The notes: a model not told the origin generated them from the sequence alone. A stretch of 64,000 bases of DNA from Massospora cicadina (GCA_022478985.1 JAKSZP010000011.1:124001-188000); one strand, 5' to 3'. Counted from the first letter of the stretch, positions 21,801 to 34,660 are shown. Made by a program: numbers and translations.

Positions 21801-23261
21801 GTCTCTGACTACAGCCTAGCAAAACTTTAATCAGCAACCATCAGAAGGTGTATGTCACACTTAGTAATAAATTCTAAGGTATTAAAATGATTTAGACATA
21901 ACTTACTGGTGTAAACCGCTAAGATAAAAGAAAGATTGTAGTAGCTAAAGGTTTCAAATTGGCTGTTTTTCCTTCTTAAGCATACATTGGACCAACGCTG
22001 GGTATAGGTCAAGCATCTTAGGTCAAGCCAAGCGATATGCTATTAATTTATAAAAGTTATTTTAATCAACTTTAATAAAATGAACTTTAATTTATTACTG
22101 AAAGGGTCATTGAGCCTAATTTCTATTTGGGAATATAAATAACAACTCCAAATACTATATTAGCAACTATGGCAATATTTGACTTCAGTCATAACTTAAG
22201 TTCAAGAAACTTAACCTATTACCTTACCATTGACAATAGTCTGGTTTCAATGGCTTATTATCAATGCAACTAAGATAAAAGATTCTGACTCATTTCTTAA
22301 TATCTATAAAAATAGTTTTTGTTAGACCAGATTCTCTTTTAATCAAATCTATTATAAGTTAAACCTATTAAAATCTTATCTGGTGAGTTTTTAGGCTTGC
22401 CTATCCGCTGACCTCATCAAGGAAGTATCAAACAATCTAGGTCATTTTATATTATTAAAATTTGTATGCAGTTCTAACTCTTCCTTTAATCAAGTATAGA
22501 AATACTTTTAATCAAGGTTACACTAGGCCTAGAACATGGTTATTACTTGTAATGAAATCCTCCTTAGAGTCTATCTAAGATGTCGTCCTTTTGTACAACA
22601 TGAAGACTTTTGTAAATTTACTCATCTTGAACCTATGCCTCCATGGTGTGGGTATTATTCTCAGTGTCTTATGTTTTGTTGTTAATAGTAAGTTGCTTGG
22701 AAATCTGTGGATAAATCCCACATCACCTCTATGGGAATAGTGAAGTTACAAAACTTTCCTTAAAGCTATCTATTTTCCTTTATTTTAACTAACTCTTTTA
22801 GACATCACCTTTATTGTATAAAGTAATTTATGGCAACAAGTCTAATAATGTCAAATTCTGTTGTACATGATTTATATGGACCACCTATTTTTATATCTTA
22901 ATTTTATATTACATAAAGAAATATTTGCATAATACTATACTACCAGTGGCAGCTTAGTCATAAAAGTCAAATTAGTTTTGTTATTCAGACTAGTATAATA
23001 CCAAAATTTAAGCTGTCTTGGCATTATATGTTGGATTTTGGCCCTTTTGTAGGCTCACTGGTGCAGTATTGCCTCGAATCCAACAATATTGCAGGAGCTG
23101 CTCTTACTAATTATCAAAAATAATATAAACAGGCACTTTAATAAAATAAAGGGTTTTATATGATTTTGTTCTTTTATTAGGTGCTGCGCCAGAAAAAAGC
23201 TAAAGCTCAATAATAGTGCAATAGTGATAATTAAACAATTCATAGTTCAGTCTTGGATTTC

Positions 23262-23423
23262 TTGGTGCTGTCCAAATTAGGAAATATTCAAAAGCGGCCT
23301 ATCAGTTAGTTCGAGACTCACAGATAATTGTAATTTAGACTATTTGTGCCTCGAGTTCAGATTGATTGGTGCTGTCTGAATTAGAAAAATATTCAAAAGC
23401 GGCCTATCAGTTAGTTCAAGACT
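23262..23423. repeat. Direct duplication of about 57 bp
   Basis: 23262-23318 and 23366-23423 both run from TTGGTGCTGTC through ATTCAAAAGCGGCCTATCAG to GAGACT or AAGACT, separated by about 47 bp. Confidence 0.85.
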
Positions 23424-23581
23424 TGCATCGCTTCAATGTGAGGGCCAACGGGGATGTAACCATCAGAAAAACAAAACCATTTGGAAGGGATTTATTTAAT
23501 TGGGCCCAATCAGAAAGGGGGGAAAATCTTTTCGCCCTAAGGAGCCCCCACCAACCCTATAAAAGAGGCTGGTCATCATGA
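23366..23581 (+). pseudogene. Unrecognised open stretch, 71 codons
   Basis: Begins inside the second copy of the direct duplication. Composition looks protein-like (KAAYQLVQDLHRFNVRANGD), but no family is recognised. It may be a piece of a retroelement protein. Confidence 0.25.
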
Positions 23582-25299
23582 GGGGAAGTGAACTAAACTG
23601 ATGGTGGCTGGGAAAAGAGCCTCCAAGGGACTCCCCTAAATTCGCTGCATAGTTGGTGCAATCCAATCAGTTGGACTTGTGGTATTTGCCCAAGTTTTAT
23701 TAATATTAGTATTAAAAGTGTTACCCCAATTAATAGGGTTCCACCAAGAATCAACCAAGGTTTTTTGGCCGATTTGGTCTTCACTTACATTGAAACCACT
23801 CTTTCCCATACCTCATACTTGTACATGTCCAACATTATATAAATGAATATGAATATTATATACACTGTCAAAAATAGCTAGTTTATTATTTTCTTTATAT
23901 CTATGGTGATAGACGTTTACATTATAAAAACAGTGTGGTTTTTGTTATTAGAACTCATCCAAACTGAGGTCATAAACCATATTTCTATCATAATACTATG
24001 GTTATCTTGCTCAGGCTGTCAAGATTCATTGATATACCTTCTTAAAGTCCATTTATAAAAATTATGTGTTGGCAAAATAATAGTATTTTAATAATATTTT
24101 CACATTAATTGTATGTGCTAAGCAGCTAGGTAGCTTCCTAGCTTTCTAATGGTTACCTCAATGCATCAATAGATATAAATTTGATTAGTTTTGTGCACCA
24201 TTATGACTTACTTTTTAAGTAAAGTTATCAGTATAAAGACAAATTTTAAGACCCACATTGTATAATGTAGATTATTAACCATATAAAATTTCAGAAAAAC
24301 TTAATTTTTTTGTTTAAAAATCACATTGAATAACTCAACAATACTAAAAAAACTATATAAAAGAAGCATGATAAAACCTGATATTTTTTTAAAAAAAGTA
24401 GCTAAGAATAAAACTAATGGTTTAAATTTCTATAGGATCAACTAAAAAATTTATTTTTTGGTTTTTAGACCCTAACAGATTTTGTTTGTTGAGATGCGGT
24501 TTGAAAAAAGATTGTTATGCTTTTTAGCATTCCAAAGTTCTATTCATAAACCCCAGCAGGCAAGTAGTCTAATATCAATGATGACAATAGGAGAGCCAAG
24601 AACAATGGGATGGTTCTTGATAGACAAGAGTGTATTGATAGAGACTAAAAACTCTATAATGGCTAAAGATAATAAAATCTTTATCATACATCTAAGAGAT
24701 CAAAAATTTAAAGTTAGACAGTTAACTAATTAATTTAATGATTTAAAACTATGATTTATTTGAATGTATAGATTCTGACCAAAAAAGTCACAAATAAATT
24801 TTGTTAAAAGTAATAAGGTTGCTGACCATAGAAGAGAGTAAACATCATGTTCAAATCTATATCCACAAGGTTTGTCTATACTTGAAAGCAAATCTTAAGT
24901 AATCCACTAAGTAGTAAAGCTAAAAATAGGCCTTGTCCTGTGTTAAGACTAAATGCCGATGTAATGGCTCTACTGAGCACATTTTAAATGTTCATTTAAT
25001 AGATTTAAGTTCTGCTATGTCTTTTTATCTCACAAATTAAAATAAAAAGTATTTATTTGATGAGATTACCTATTTAAGCACGTATTTGCAACCAAAAAGT
25101 AACTATAATTATACCCTAGTTCTATAATCTTATTTAGGATTAAACATACCATTAGCCAAGTGCTGTAATATTTAAAAGAATTTAAGTTATATACTTTCAA
25201 CCACTTAAATCATGGCTGTCTGAAATCTTAGAGTGAACTCAACCAATTTAGGAATTGCAGTTCCTAATTTAATGATAATACCATTTAATAATTGGGCTT

Positions 25300-26851
25300 T
25301 TAAGATGATTACCAATGTTTTGAACTACTATTTGAGGCCATATCCATCAATTTAATAAGTTTCTATATGAAAACCTTAGAAATAGCTTTGATACTTCCTT
25401 TCTTGGTATGAATAAAGATAAGAGCAAAGTTTATATAGGGAAGTACCCTATAGTTACACTACCCTTAGAAAAAACGTTTGTTTATGTTAGGGCAACATAT
25501 ACAATTGGATATATATTGACAAGTAGGTTCCTTAATGTGTCTCTCAACTAATCTAAAAGAAATGATCTTTACCCTTGATTTAAAATGGTATCTAAAAAAT
25601 CTCCTAAACTTCATATTTTGGGGTTTTCTGGATCTTTAGGGTAAAGAGAAGTGTTTTTCAGGAATTTGAACAATAACTCATAGCTGGAATTTTGTATTAT
25701 TGGATGGGCTTTAGACCCTGTAGGAAGAGCAATCTTATAGGCTAAATCATTTACAGTTAAACCACTTTATAAGGGCCTAATAGTTATATTAAGATGTAAT
25801 CAAGGTGAGTCTACCTTGGGATGAATAAAACAAACTAAGGTTTTTTCTAGCCAGTGTAACGTTTATCTTGTGTTAAACAAAACCTGCACTAGAGTGGAAG
25901 CAGGAATTAATCTGCTAGGATAACTACCCTTAAAGATAAATATAGAGCTTCCAACTTTTCACTGGATTTTTAAATTCTTTCATTAACTAAAACCCAGACC
26001 CCAAGCTTATATTTCCTTCCAATTATTCTTTGATGATAAGACTGAAATTTTTGTTTTTGAAGTGCTTGTTATAGCTTTCTTGAGAGTTCCAAGTATCATC
26101 TAAGTTTTTTGATTGAATTCATCAGCTCCTGTGCACATACCCGCTTCATATACCGCCCAACAATTGATGATCCTGGCTCTGATTCACATAGGATGGTTGC
26201 ATCCAAATAGCATGAATTTAATATGTGTATGAAAATTGGGCTAACAAAAGCCAGCTAACCATATCATGCTATCAGTTAATTGCTTGGCAAAATAAGTCTT
26301 TTATAAACGCTTGGTTGAACCTTTTAGTTTGAAACTCTATTTGGGGATGAAAGCTGAAGACTGACAAGGTTAAATTTATATTGGAAATTAATTGTACTCA
26401 GAATCACAAAATAGGTTAGGGGTCCTTGATCCATAAGAATTTTTAAAATTAACCTTGTTGGTAAAATATGCATTTATATAGGGTTTATATATCTCTTGAA
26501 CATTGCTTTTAGCTAAATATTGTATAAAGTTAGCATATTTTGATAATCAGTTGACTATAAAAATGATATTTCCCTTTCTCTATGATTTTAGAAACTAGTA
26601 ATGAAATCAACACTAAAAAACATGGAAAGTAGAAAATATGTATAGCTTGAAGAAAATTTCATGGAGGTAAGATATATTGAGATTTGGGACATGCACAAAT
26701 TAAACATTGCTCAGCATGTTTTTTCATTATCACAACCAGACTAAACCAAAAGAAATACCAGCTCAACAGTTCTTGTATTTATAAACTCTTGTTGTTCTGC
26801 AAAAGGATCATTACAAGTATGACACTTTATGTAGTATGGTAAAGGTATAAA
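25300..26851 (-). pseudogene. Old gypsy pol H2: integrase and downstream part
   Basis: A very decayed integrase on the minus strand: HTCNDPFAEQQEFINTRTVE (the H..H region), a Cys pair (GCDNEKTC), then MFFSVDFITS and IIFIVNWLSKYANFIQYLAK for the core start, and KQKFQSYHQRIIGRKYKLGV for the C-terminal part. This pattern is the chromovirus type, different from A-E. 25.3-25.8 kb is shared with 33.6-34.0 kb and 13.9-14.1 kb, so it is a multicopy family. Confidence 0.6.
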
Positions 26852-26860
26852 TGTCTTATA

Positions 26861-26904
26861 TATTTATTTGAGGTAATCTTACCAGAAGTCATACATTACC
26901 AAAA
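26861..26904 (-). other. Shared 3' tail motif, J1 copy
   Basis: On the minus strand TTTTGGTAATGT, a variable middle with CTGGTAAGATTACC, then TCAAATAAA. It is colinear over 42 nt with the ends of SINE-1, J2 and the LINE. Confidence 0.75.
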
Positions 26905-27029
26905 CTAAAACTAAACTAAAAACTAACATAACTAATTAGTTCAAACAAAACGCCCAAATAAGCAGATTGAGTGAAACGCTTCAAAAAACAACCAACCAGG
27001 TGGGCAGCGGAAACCACTTATCCCTCCAT

Positions 27030-28656
27030 GGCGGAAGGGGAGGGGGGTCAGGGGCTCATCTTCAGCAGCAGCTTCTTCCTCCCATAGTAGAGTGCATGTC
27101 ATGGCAGACAGTAAGGGCGTTGGGGCATCTGCGGCATGTGGTTTGATATCTCTAATAATTGGAATTTCATGAAAATTGCCAGCTAGGTAAATGGCACTGA
27201 GATATTAGGTTAAAGCTTTTTCAGCTTTGATGTGGGCATCTGGGATTTTAACAAACGTGGCAATGTTGGTTCAGGTAATTTTTGCTTTTGGGTTCTGTGC
27301 TATAGTTGCCACGTTCTGGATAGCATTGTTAACGCTTTTATGTAGATAGTTCACTGTAATTTAACTTTTTGGGGTTAAGGTTTAGGGGATAACAGGAGGT
27401 GGAATTTCTCCTATGAGCATCACTACTGTTTGGTGACAGCTTTATGAAGGGAACGACAATCTGGTGTTGCAGCTGCTTTGACTGCAAGCTGGTGATCACT
27501 GCGAAACAATATGGCGTTTGGCTGTGGGGTATATAGTTGAGGGGTGTATCTGGCGTCCCATTCTGCATTAACAAACTGCTTGATTTGCAGAGATGGTTCT
27601 TCAATGAGCTTACCTGATTCATCAATTTCAGCCAATAACTCCCACAGTTTTTGGTTGAATTGGATCGGGGAATCAGCATACGGTTGAGGTGTGATTAATT
27701 CATTTGAGGAAGCATGGGATTGAACTGGGATCCAATCTGATGCTTGATTGAAAGAATCATTTGTGGCATTGGGCGAGGAGGAGGCTGATTGGTGGCTGCA
27801 GGTGCAGCTGCAGCTTCCAGTTTTGGGGGTGGGGGAGTTAGGACTGTGCCTCATACTGGAACATGTACAGGGTGGGCAACGGATTGGAGGTCAGTGGATG
27901 AGTCTGCTGATTCATCAGAAGTGGTTAAGGAGGGGCACTTGCATTTTGAGTGGTCCAACTCAAAACATGATGGACAGATTGTCCACACACCCTCAACATG
28001 GGCCCAAAATAGATGGTCAGGTGCTGAGGGAATAATGTTGTGAGGGGGAATTGACACGGCGATTTTATTAAATTCAGGGTTGATTGTGGCATATGCCTGA
28101 GGCCCAGCAAGTTGTGTGTCTCAATTTGGGGCCACAAATTGTAAGATGGGGTTGGAGCATAGGCTGCCAAACTTTCCATCAGCTCCTGATGGAGCACTTC
28201 AGGGGGGAGGTGGTTGGGCAAACCAACAAACTGAACCACCAAAGTGGTGTCCGCTGGGAACCAGGTCTGAGTTGTGGGGAGAGGGGTGCCCTGGAATACC
28301 AGGGGCACAGTTGCTGCAGTGGCAGCGTCAGCTTCACAGGTGAGGCTGAGGTCAAAATACCCCTTGTAGGGGCGAAAATCTATAAATCTGATGGGTGTCA
28401 TCACCAGTGCCATTTTGATAATGGCTTGGTTGTGGTATAGGAATAGTTTCCCATATTTGACCCTTGGGCTGTAATGCATGTTGCTCTGGGGGAGCACCAG
28501 TGGGCAGGGAGGTACCGCTTGGGTATGAGCAAGTTGGGCGTCAAGGTCCTTGGGTGAAAGAATCATCCCATGGGCTTTTAAAAGACCGGGTGAACCATTA
28601 ATAGCATGTTTTCCTGCTGGATGGAAAATGGCGGGGGAGTTTTGCTGCTGCCCCAT
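27030..28656 (-). pseudogene. LINE ORF1 protein (J1), with CCHC zinc knuckle
   Basis: Starts MGQQQNSPAIFHPAGKHA at 28656. The first 243 codons (to 27925) are open: an N-terminal domain with KYGKLFLYHNQAIIKMALVM and DTTLVVQFVGLPNHL that looks like an RNA-binding fold. After a one-base shift near 28050 comes a CCHC knuckle CPSCFELDHSKCKC, then an SDESADSS linker, a Pro/Ala-rich part, and a C-terminal region (27423-27854 open in a third frame). Gag-like ORF1 proteins of L1/Tx1-type LINEs have this plan; they bind the element RNA. J2 repeats the whole layout. Confidence 0.75.
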
Positions 28657-28789
28657 GCTGGAGCAGCCGGCGGAGAATCTAAGGACATTGGAGCAAAACT
28701 ACAAAGGGAGATTTGGTTTTGTTTTATTAATTCATGTAATTTTGCTCAGAAAGTTACGCCAAGTGGAAATAGAATGATCAAGGTATAAA

Positions 28790-30470
28790 GTTTTGCCCTT
28801 ATGATAAATTATACCTCAAATAGAATAAATTTGTTATATTATCTTATTCTCTTGCCATTAATTTGATAAGAAGTTGATTACAATGTTTAGTATGCAGTTG
28901 ATAAAACAAGTATTGATATTTATTAAAGAGTTACATAATTGCCCCCTGGCAAACTAATTTTCTGGTAACATAGTTGCTGTGTTATATATATCAAGTTCAT
29001 TTTCTTTATAATTTCATTATGGGCATTGCAGATTATAAAAAGGGGAGGTATCTCCAATCTGGACCTATATTTAAATAAAATCATACCGTGACAATTCCAA
29101 ATAATAGTGCGCCTGTCTCCTTTTCATTCTATTTGGGGTTTTATATTATTTCAGGGCTCAGTGGTTGATACAAATAACAATTGGACATGCATACAACAGA
29201 TAATGTTGCACTCTACTAATGCAACCACAGATGTAAGAAAAAATTAATCATATACAGAATAATTTTTCTAGTTGAGATTATTTTCTGGATAAGAAATCTT
29301 AAAGGATGCTCAGAATCTTTTTCAGACCTTCCTGGAATAGGAGGATGTTTACTGCTAATTTTAAGTCACAAGTTTTTATGACAACGACTTATTTTTGTCT
29401 TAATATCTCAACACTGGCCTGGATCAAACTATTCTTTATAGCTTAGTGTCTGCTTGCTCTTTTTCAACGTATTTAAACTGCACCTTTCTCTAAGTCTGAT
29501 TAAGTTTTAGGTCTATCCCAGATATATCTGTAATGTATTTATGCAAAAAGTTCACTACAACTAGGAAAGAATATAACCCTTCTGGTGCTTTGTTATTTCC
29601 CTTTGTTTGACAAACTGTAATTTATCTTGAAATACTACAACTCCACTCTAAAAAAGAAAATTACCCAAAAAAGTTACCAAGTTAGTATTGAATGTACATT
29701 TGTATAACTTTATCAATAAAGCCTTGGAATAATTTTAAGATCTTACTGGACTTCATTAATGTGCTTCTCATTATTTTTAGATATCATAATAAAACTTAAA
29801 AGTGATGCAGCATCGTCATAATAGTATAAACAAAGTGTGATTATCATCTATAAAAAACCATATATTCTGCATCCTCAACCTAAAAGCCATAATTTGGTAC
29901 TCTAAGTTTCATAAATGACATTTGTATGCAGTGTACTTGAAGTGTTCAGTAAAAATAAGTATTTGATTATAGAAATTAACTTAATTAAGTTTTGTAAAGG
30001 ATGTGAATCTTGTAACCATTAGTAAGGTATCTTCCATTAGTGGCATGAGGTAGAGTCTGGTTCTATTACTATTTCCTAATTTCTAGTAATTAATACAAGG
30101 TCAATTTCAATTTTTAGGGACAAGTAACACTTGCCAACTACAAACAATTAGAAAGGAACAATAAAGACTGCGTCTAACATAGATCATACTTCTTTATCAA
30201 ATGCAGATTTTGCTCTGGTATTAAGTGGATACACCCAGCATCCCTGAAAAAGCTTTGAATCTTTGAAAAAGCAAAAAATGCAAATGTCCAGTTTGGGAAA
30301 ATAGTGTATTATCTTTGGGCTTAAATATGTAGAAAAAGTTGCAGCACTCAGCTGATAAACTTCTGCCCCTTTCAGGTGTATAATATCAGTACCCCTTGTG
30401 TGAGGTCCCTCAAGTAGCAAATTCCATTTACTTAAGGACTTCTTCCTTGGATTTAAGACTGCCATTCCAG
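28790..30470 (-). pseudogene. Old gypsy pol H2: RNase H and RT remnants
   Basis: Minus-strand upstream continuation of H2 after J1. GIIYHKGKTLYL near 28790-28825 is the usual lead-in to integrase. Further up, RNase H- and RT-like blocks are only hinted at. The open stretch 30184-30465 (93 codons) lies in the expected RT area but has no clear motif. Very many stops. Confidence 0.4.
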
Positions 30471-31250
30471 TGTTGAGTTTGACATTTGGCCTATTGATTC
30501 CTCTATTGTATACCTAATACCACTGGATGGCTAATTTAATAATAGATTAAAATCTTCCAAAATTTCTCTAGTCCTTAATTCAGACAAACAGGGATTTTTA
30601 TCTACTATGATGGCATGCTTTTAGTGAAGTCAGCCATTGAGCCTATACTAAAAATTTGTCCTCTAGTTCCAATTGGGTATCAAATCCCCAACAAGATAGT
30701 TTTTGCTTTGCTCCTTTATTGACTAGTGCATTTATTTTGTATCCCCTCCTCTTTCACTGAGACTCACAAAAGCAAATAGTTTAAGTAGTAAGAGGATGGT
30801 ATGTTTTATGCTTGTACTCTTACTGGTTTTTGAAAAGGTTATAGATATAAAAGCTGTTAAATACTAGTTGGATTCATGTCTTTTAACTGGGATCTGCTTA
30901 CATAGATATTTCCCCAATCTCCTCTCTATTGCCTTAGATTTTAGTATATCTGAGACCAGATGGTGTTTTATACAAAGGTTCAGATATAGTACGTAAGGGT
31001 AATTATGATCTTGATTCCCATATGGTTCTTTTCATTCTTGGTCAAAAGCTAATTTGTCATTTTGTCTGGGTTGCCAAAGTCACTTCTTCTTCAAAAGTGT
31101 CTGACAACTTTATAGCGGCCATCATTTTAATAAGGTTGGTTAGAGATTTTGGCAAAAAATTTGGATTATTTGTGAACATGTTACCTTAGCAACAGTTTTT
31201 AAGGGCCTTAAAAGGGTTTTCATAATTGGATATCATTACTAATCCCTGTT
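30471..31250. other. Unassigned AT-rich stretch
   Basis: No gene or repeat I can support; may still belong to element H2. Confidence 0.35.
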
Positions 31251-31265
31251 TTTTTAGTACTAGAT
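31251..31265 (-). mobile_element. SINE-2 micro-fragment (S2d), 15 bp
   Basis: TTTTTAGTACTAGAT, reverse complement of the SINE-2 3' end. It lies between TTACTAATCCCTGTT (31236-31250) and TTACTAATCCATGTT (31266-31280), a 15-bp duplication with one mismatch. Confidence 0.75.
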
Positions 31266-31302
31266 TTACTAATCCATGTTTTAGTGATAGAAGAATAAAA
31301 AA

Positions 31303-31326
31303 ACTACCATCTAGTACTAAAAAAAG
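31303..31326 (+). mobile_element. SINE-2 micro-fragment (S2e), about 22 bp
   Basis: CTACCATCTAGTACTAAAAA plus further A residues, the SINE-2 3' end in plus orientation. The flanks share only AGAATA, so the target duplication is not certain. It is inverted relative to S2d, 40 bp away. Confidence 0.6.
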
Positions 31327-32199
31327 AATAGAACATACCACATATTGTGATTCATCAAGACATGCTGCTTGATCAAATGAAAATTAAACATTTTTAATGA
31401 TATTAGTACCTTCATTTGTCCCTTCAAAAGTTTCAATACTAAATAGCCTCTACCTTGAGTAGTGAATCTTTCTCCTGGAATTATTGAAGAGATAATGGAG
31501 CTTTATCTCAAAAATTGGGCTAAGATAGCCCTGAAACCAAATTTGGGCAAGGAAGCAGTGAATACATTATAATGCTTCCCAGTAAAATGAAATTTGATTC
31601 ACATTTTTACACAACTTTGTTTACCCACTTTTATTTTTCTATGCTAAAATAATTTTTTTACAAATGAAAAACCTCTCATATAAGAAAGGCAAATGAAAAA
31701 ATAATTAAATATAGTTGGGTATGACAACACCAAGAAGGAGCCCTTGATTAAACGTTCCCTCCTTGTTACCCACTAAATTGCAAGCAAAGTAATTGAGTTG
31801 CATTTAATATAGTACAATGCTCTTAACAATAAGTCACAAATGAACTTAACAATAGCGACTAATTTGCTGACCATATTAAAGAGAAATAATGCCTAATTCA
31901 ATTTTGCGTTTACATGTTATATACATAATTGAGCATCATAGTTTAAAGTATGGTTATAGAACTAATTTCTAGTAGCCTTAGAATGTAGTAAGGGTATTTA
32001 ATGATGGGATTGCTCTAATGAGCTCACTTTTTATACTTTATTGGGTTTTTTATGCCATGAACTTTAGGTTCACAAGTAATGATAGACAGGTGTTCTTTGA
32101 TTAGAATTGTCAGAAAATTAACCAGATAAATTTCTCTCATAATTCTCAAAAACAAGGGATAATATTAGTTGGTGCCAATGGATCAACTATTTACTCCCG
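31327..32199. other. Unassigned AT-rich stretch
   Basis: I see nothing I can name here. Confidence 0.35.
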
Positions 32200-33010
32200 T
32201 TTCATTAGTATTTTAGTAATGATGTGCCAATTTGTGCTCTTCATTGGGTTGGGTTGAGCTAATTTGATGATTCCGCAATTTTGGAAGTATTGAGATTGTC
32301 CCCAATAGTAAATTGATTTTATTTTGATCACTGGAAATTTACGCCAAGGATGATTGACCAAATATTAGATAATTAGTAGCAATTCAACACCAGCAACTGA
32401 AGTCAAGATGCCAATATATCATTATGAATCAATTACGTTAGATTGTTCAATGTCAAGGTATTTGGGATCACTGATGACTGATGCCAAAGATGATCCAGTA
32501 ATGTAATATCTGGGATTAGAAAGCAACTTATGTCAAGATAATTATATTGCCAGCAAAATGCCGAGATTTCTAATATGATAGTGAGAGATGATCATTCTGC
32601 CACCTAGGGTTTTGAGTTATCAGCGACTATACTTGAGGATATTCAATATTATTTTAATAGTAATTTATATATGATGAACCAGAAACTGATGCTGAGGATA
32701 AGTCGACCAAATATTTGGTGTTCAAGTGCATCCAATTAAGAGGGAATGAGTGCCTGCAGAAGGCCAATGATAATGTGGGTTGCCAGCAATGAATGCCAAT
32801 GGGCTTTGATAGGCAGGCAGATGATTTCCAGAAAAACGCCTAAGTATAAATAGTTGTAGTTCCCTCTTATTAAAGATCTCTTTTGCGCCCATCTTTTATT
32901 AGTTGCTCATAGTTAGGCCGCTAGATTAGTGAATGTGTGACATGAGATTCCCGAGGTAGGTGCTGGGTAATGTACCTGGAGTGGCTGGCGCTCCAACTAC
33001 CATACATCAA
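32200..33010 (+). repeat. Possible LTR end followed by a primer binding site
   Basis: TATAAATAG at about 32845 is followed some 145 bp on by TGGCGCTCCAACTACCATAC at 32989, which begins like the primer binding site of D (TGGCGCTCATGG). Several GATGCCAA-like words recur in 32400-32800. No partner LTR was found in the window, so the start is a guess. Confidence 0.3.
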
Positions 33011-33039
33011 CCCTACAAAGAAGCCCCACAGGAACTTGG

Positions 33040-33336
33040 TCAACTGGCCACCAACAACGGAGGACTGAGGGCCATCAGCCATGAGGGTTGAAGGTAGCCT
33101 GGAGTTAAGCCACCCAGGATGAGGATGGACTTTCTGGTGATACCCAATAAAGCTGGTGATTGGTCATGAGGGAGAAGGAACAAGGGGTCAGGCCACCCAA
33201 AAAAGGGGGCTGAGGACCACCGGTGCACTCTCAAAGAGGGGCTGATATTGCCAAGGTAAAGTTTTTTGTCTGCTTGGTTGATGGGTTTCCCTGCGGACTT
33301 GTAGGGGAAGGTACGCCTAGGAATAAAAAACAGCAA
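33040..33336 (-). pseudogene. Unrecognised open stretch, 98 codons
   Basis: A small, relatively GC-rich island in AT-rich DNA. The translation has no motif I know. The reading sense is uncertain; it follows the LTR-like end and could be the 5' leader of a plus-strand element. Confidence 0.2.
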
Positions 33337-33639
33337 GGGCCAGAAGCCTTCTTACTGTGTGGCACATCACTAGAAGCCCTGAAGTAATAATTGTAAAATT
33401 TTCAGCAAGCATCAAGACTCAAGTTTGCAATTGCAGTCTAGAGATATAACAAGATGTTTTTTTCTAGCAATATTTTATTATCTTTGCACAGTCTTGATAT
33501 CCGCTATGATCTTTAGTATAAGACTTATTTTCAGCTATTTCAATAGTTATTTAAGTCCCAGTTGTCCTAAACTTAGAAAAATAATTTATAAATGGTAATT
33601 TCAGTTTCACAACACCATTGGTTTATATGAGGTCTTGAT

Positions 33640-34380
33640 ATGCACATCAATACTTTTAAACTACTATTTGAGCACAGATCCATCAAGTCAGTTGATACCA
33701 CTAGTGAGTCCTTGAATCTAGCCATAAACTATTTTATATAGGAATAAAGGTAAGAGCAATGTGTCAATTGAGCAGCGCCTTAATCTTACAATATGTGTAC
33801 GCTAGGAGGCCTTTTTAAGAAAATTTAATATTTGGATTATTATTCAGATCTTTCATTGTACTGGTTGCGCCTAAAAATAAAGAATCCCTTACATCCTAAA
33901 AATATTGTCCTATTGTTATAGATTTAGACTTGTAGGAAAGTCTCACACAATGTAATCATAGATAATAGAAGGTCCATTTTTATCACAATAATATTATGGT
34001 CATATAGAAGTTTGGTCCTAATTAGTCTTAATTAGATAAATCCTATAGTAGTTTTTATTTATTATTTGATTGGCTTGAAATCATATTTACCACTATATCA
34101 CAACTCCCAACATGGTTGATGATATATCTAGGTTATATAGTTTTAGTTTAAAATTTCCAAGAGTTATAGTTATGTATTTTAAATTTTTTTAGAAGGTCTC
34201 TAGATAGAAATTTTTGAATATAGAAGATATAAATGTAAAGTCTTAGTTCAATAATATCCACTGCAAGGCAAGAATATAAAGCATTGCTTGTTAATATATG
34301 TTGCTGCCCTGATTGATCCCACTTTTGAGTAATTTTAATTAAAAAGTCAACCAAAACATACTTTGCTTGCCAATTCACTC
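33640..34380 (-). pseudogene. Old gypsy family H, copy H3
   Basis: Colinear with 25310-25800: AACTACTATTTGAG, ATCCATCAA, AATAAAG.TAAGAGCAA, then TTTAGAC..GTAGGAA. The far end near 34300-34378 reads like an integrase C-terminus fragment. Same strand as H2. Confidence 0.5.
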
Positions 34381-34660
34381 TTTAACTTTAATTTCATTAG
34401 CCCAACTGCCCACTGTTCCAGTATGAGGCAGTGGCGCTCCATACCTCAATACTTACCACCTTGCAGAAAGTCTTGTGAGGACTGGCTTTTCTAGTCCACC
34501 AAACACATCTGGCAGCCATGTCCATCTAAGGGACTTAGAACACCACCTTGCGCGCTTCCACCCATCTTGTCCACATCCTTATACCCTCCCTCAACATATC
34601 ATTCACTTTTGTGTCCACATTGAGTATAATCATTTATTCCTGTATGCCAACAAAGCAAAT

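Larger units (their letters stand above)
21801..25299. other. AT-rich stretch without recognised genes
   Basis: Contains a short direct duplication at 23262-23423 and two short open stretches (23366-23581 plus, 24482-24733 plus) that I cannot assign. GACCAACGCTGGGTATAGGTC near 21995 echoes a family F sequence and may be a further fragment of it. Confidence 0.4.
26852..28779 (-). mobile_element. J1, ORF1-only LINE derivative (half-LINE)
   Basis: A 1.93-kb unit on the minus strand: a 5' leader of about 120 bp, ORF1, then about 120 bp and a 3' tail. It is flanked by AAGGTATAAA at 26842-26851 and 28780-28789 and splits the H2 integrase: GIIYHKGKTLYL on one side meets FIPLPYYIKCHTC on the other, one base out of frame. 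No endonuclease or RT lies between ORF1 and the tail. J2 has the same structure with the same ORF1-to-tail spacing (about 166-170 bp). Confidence 0.75.
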
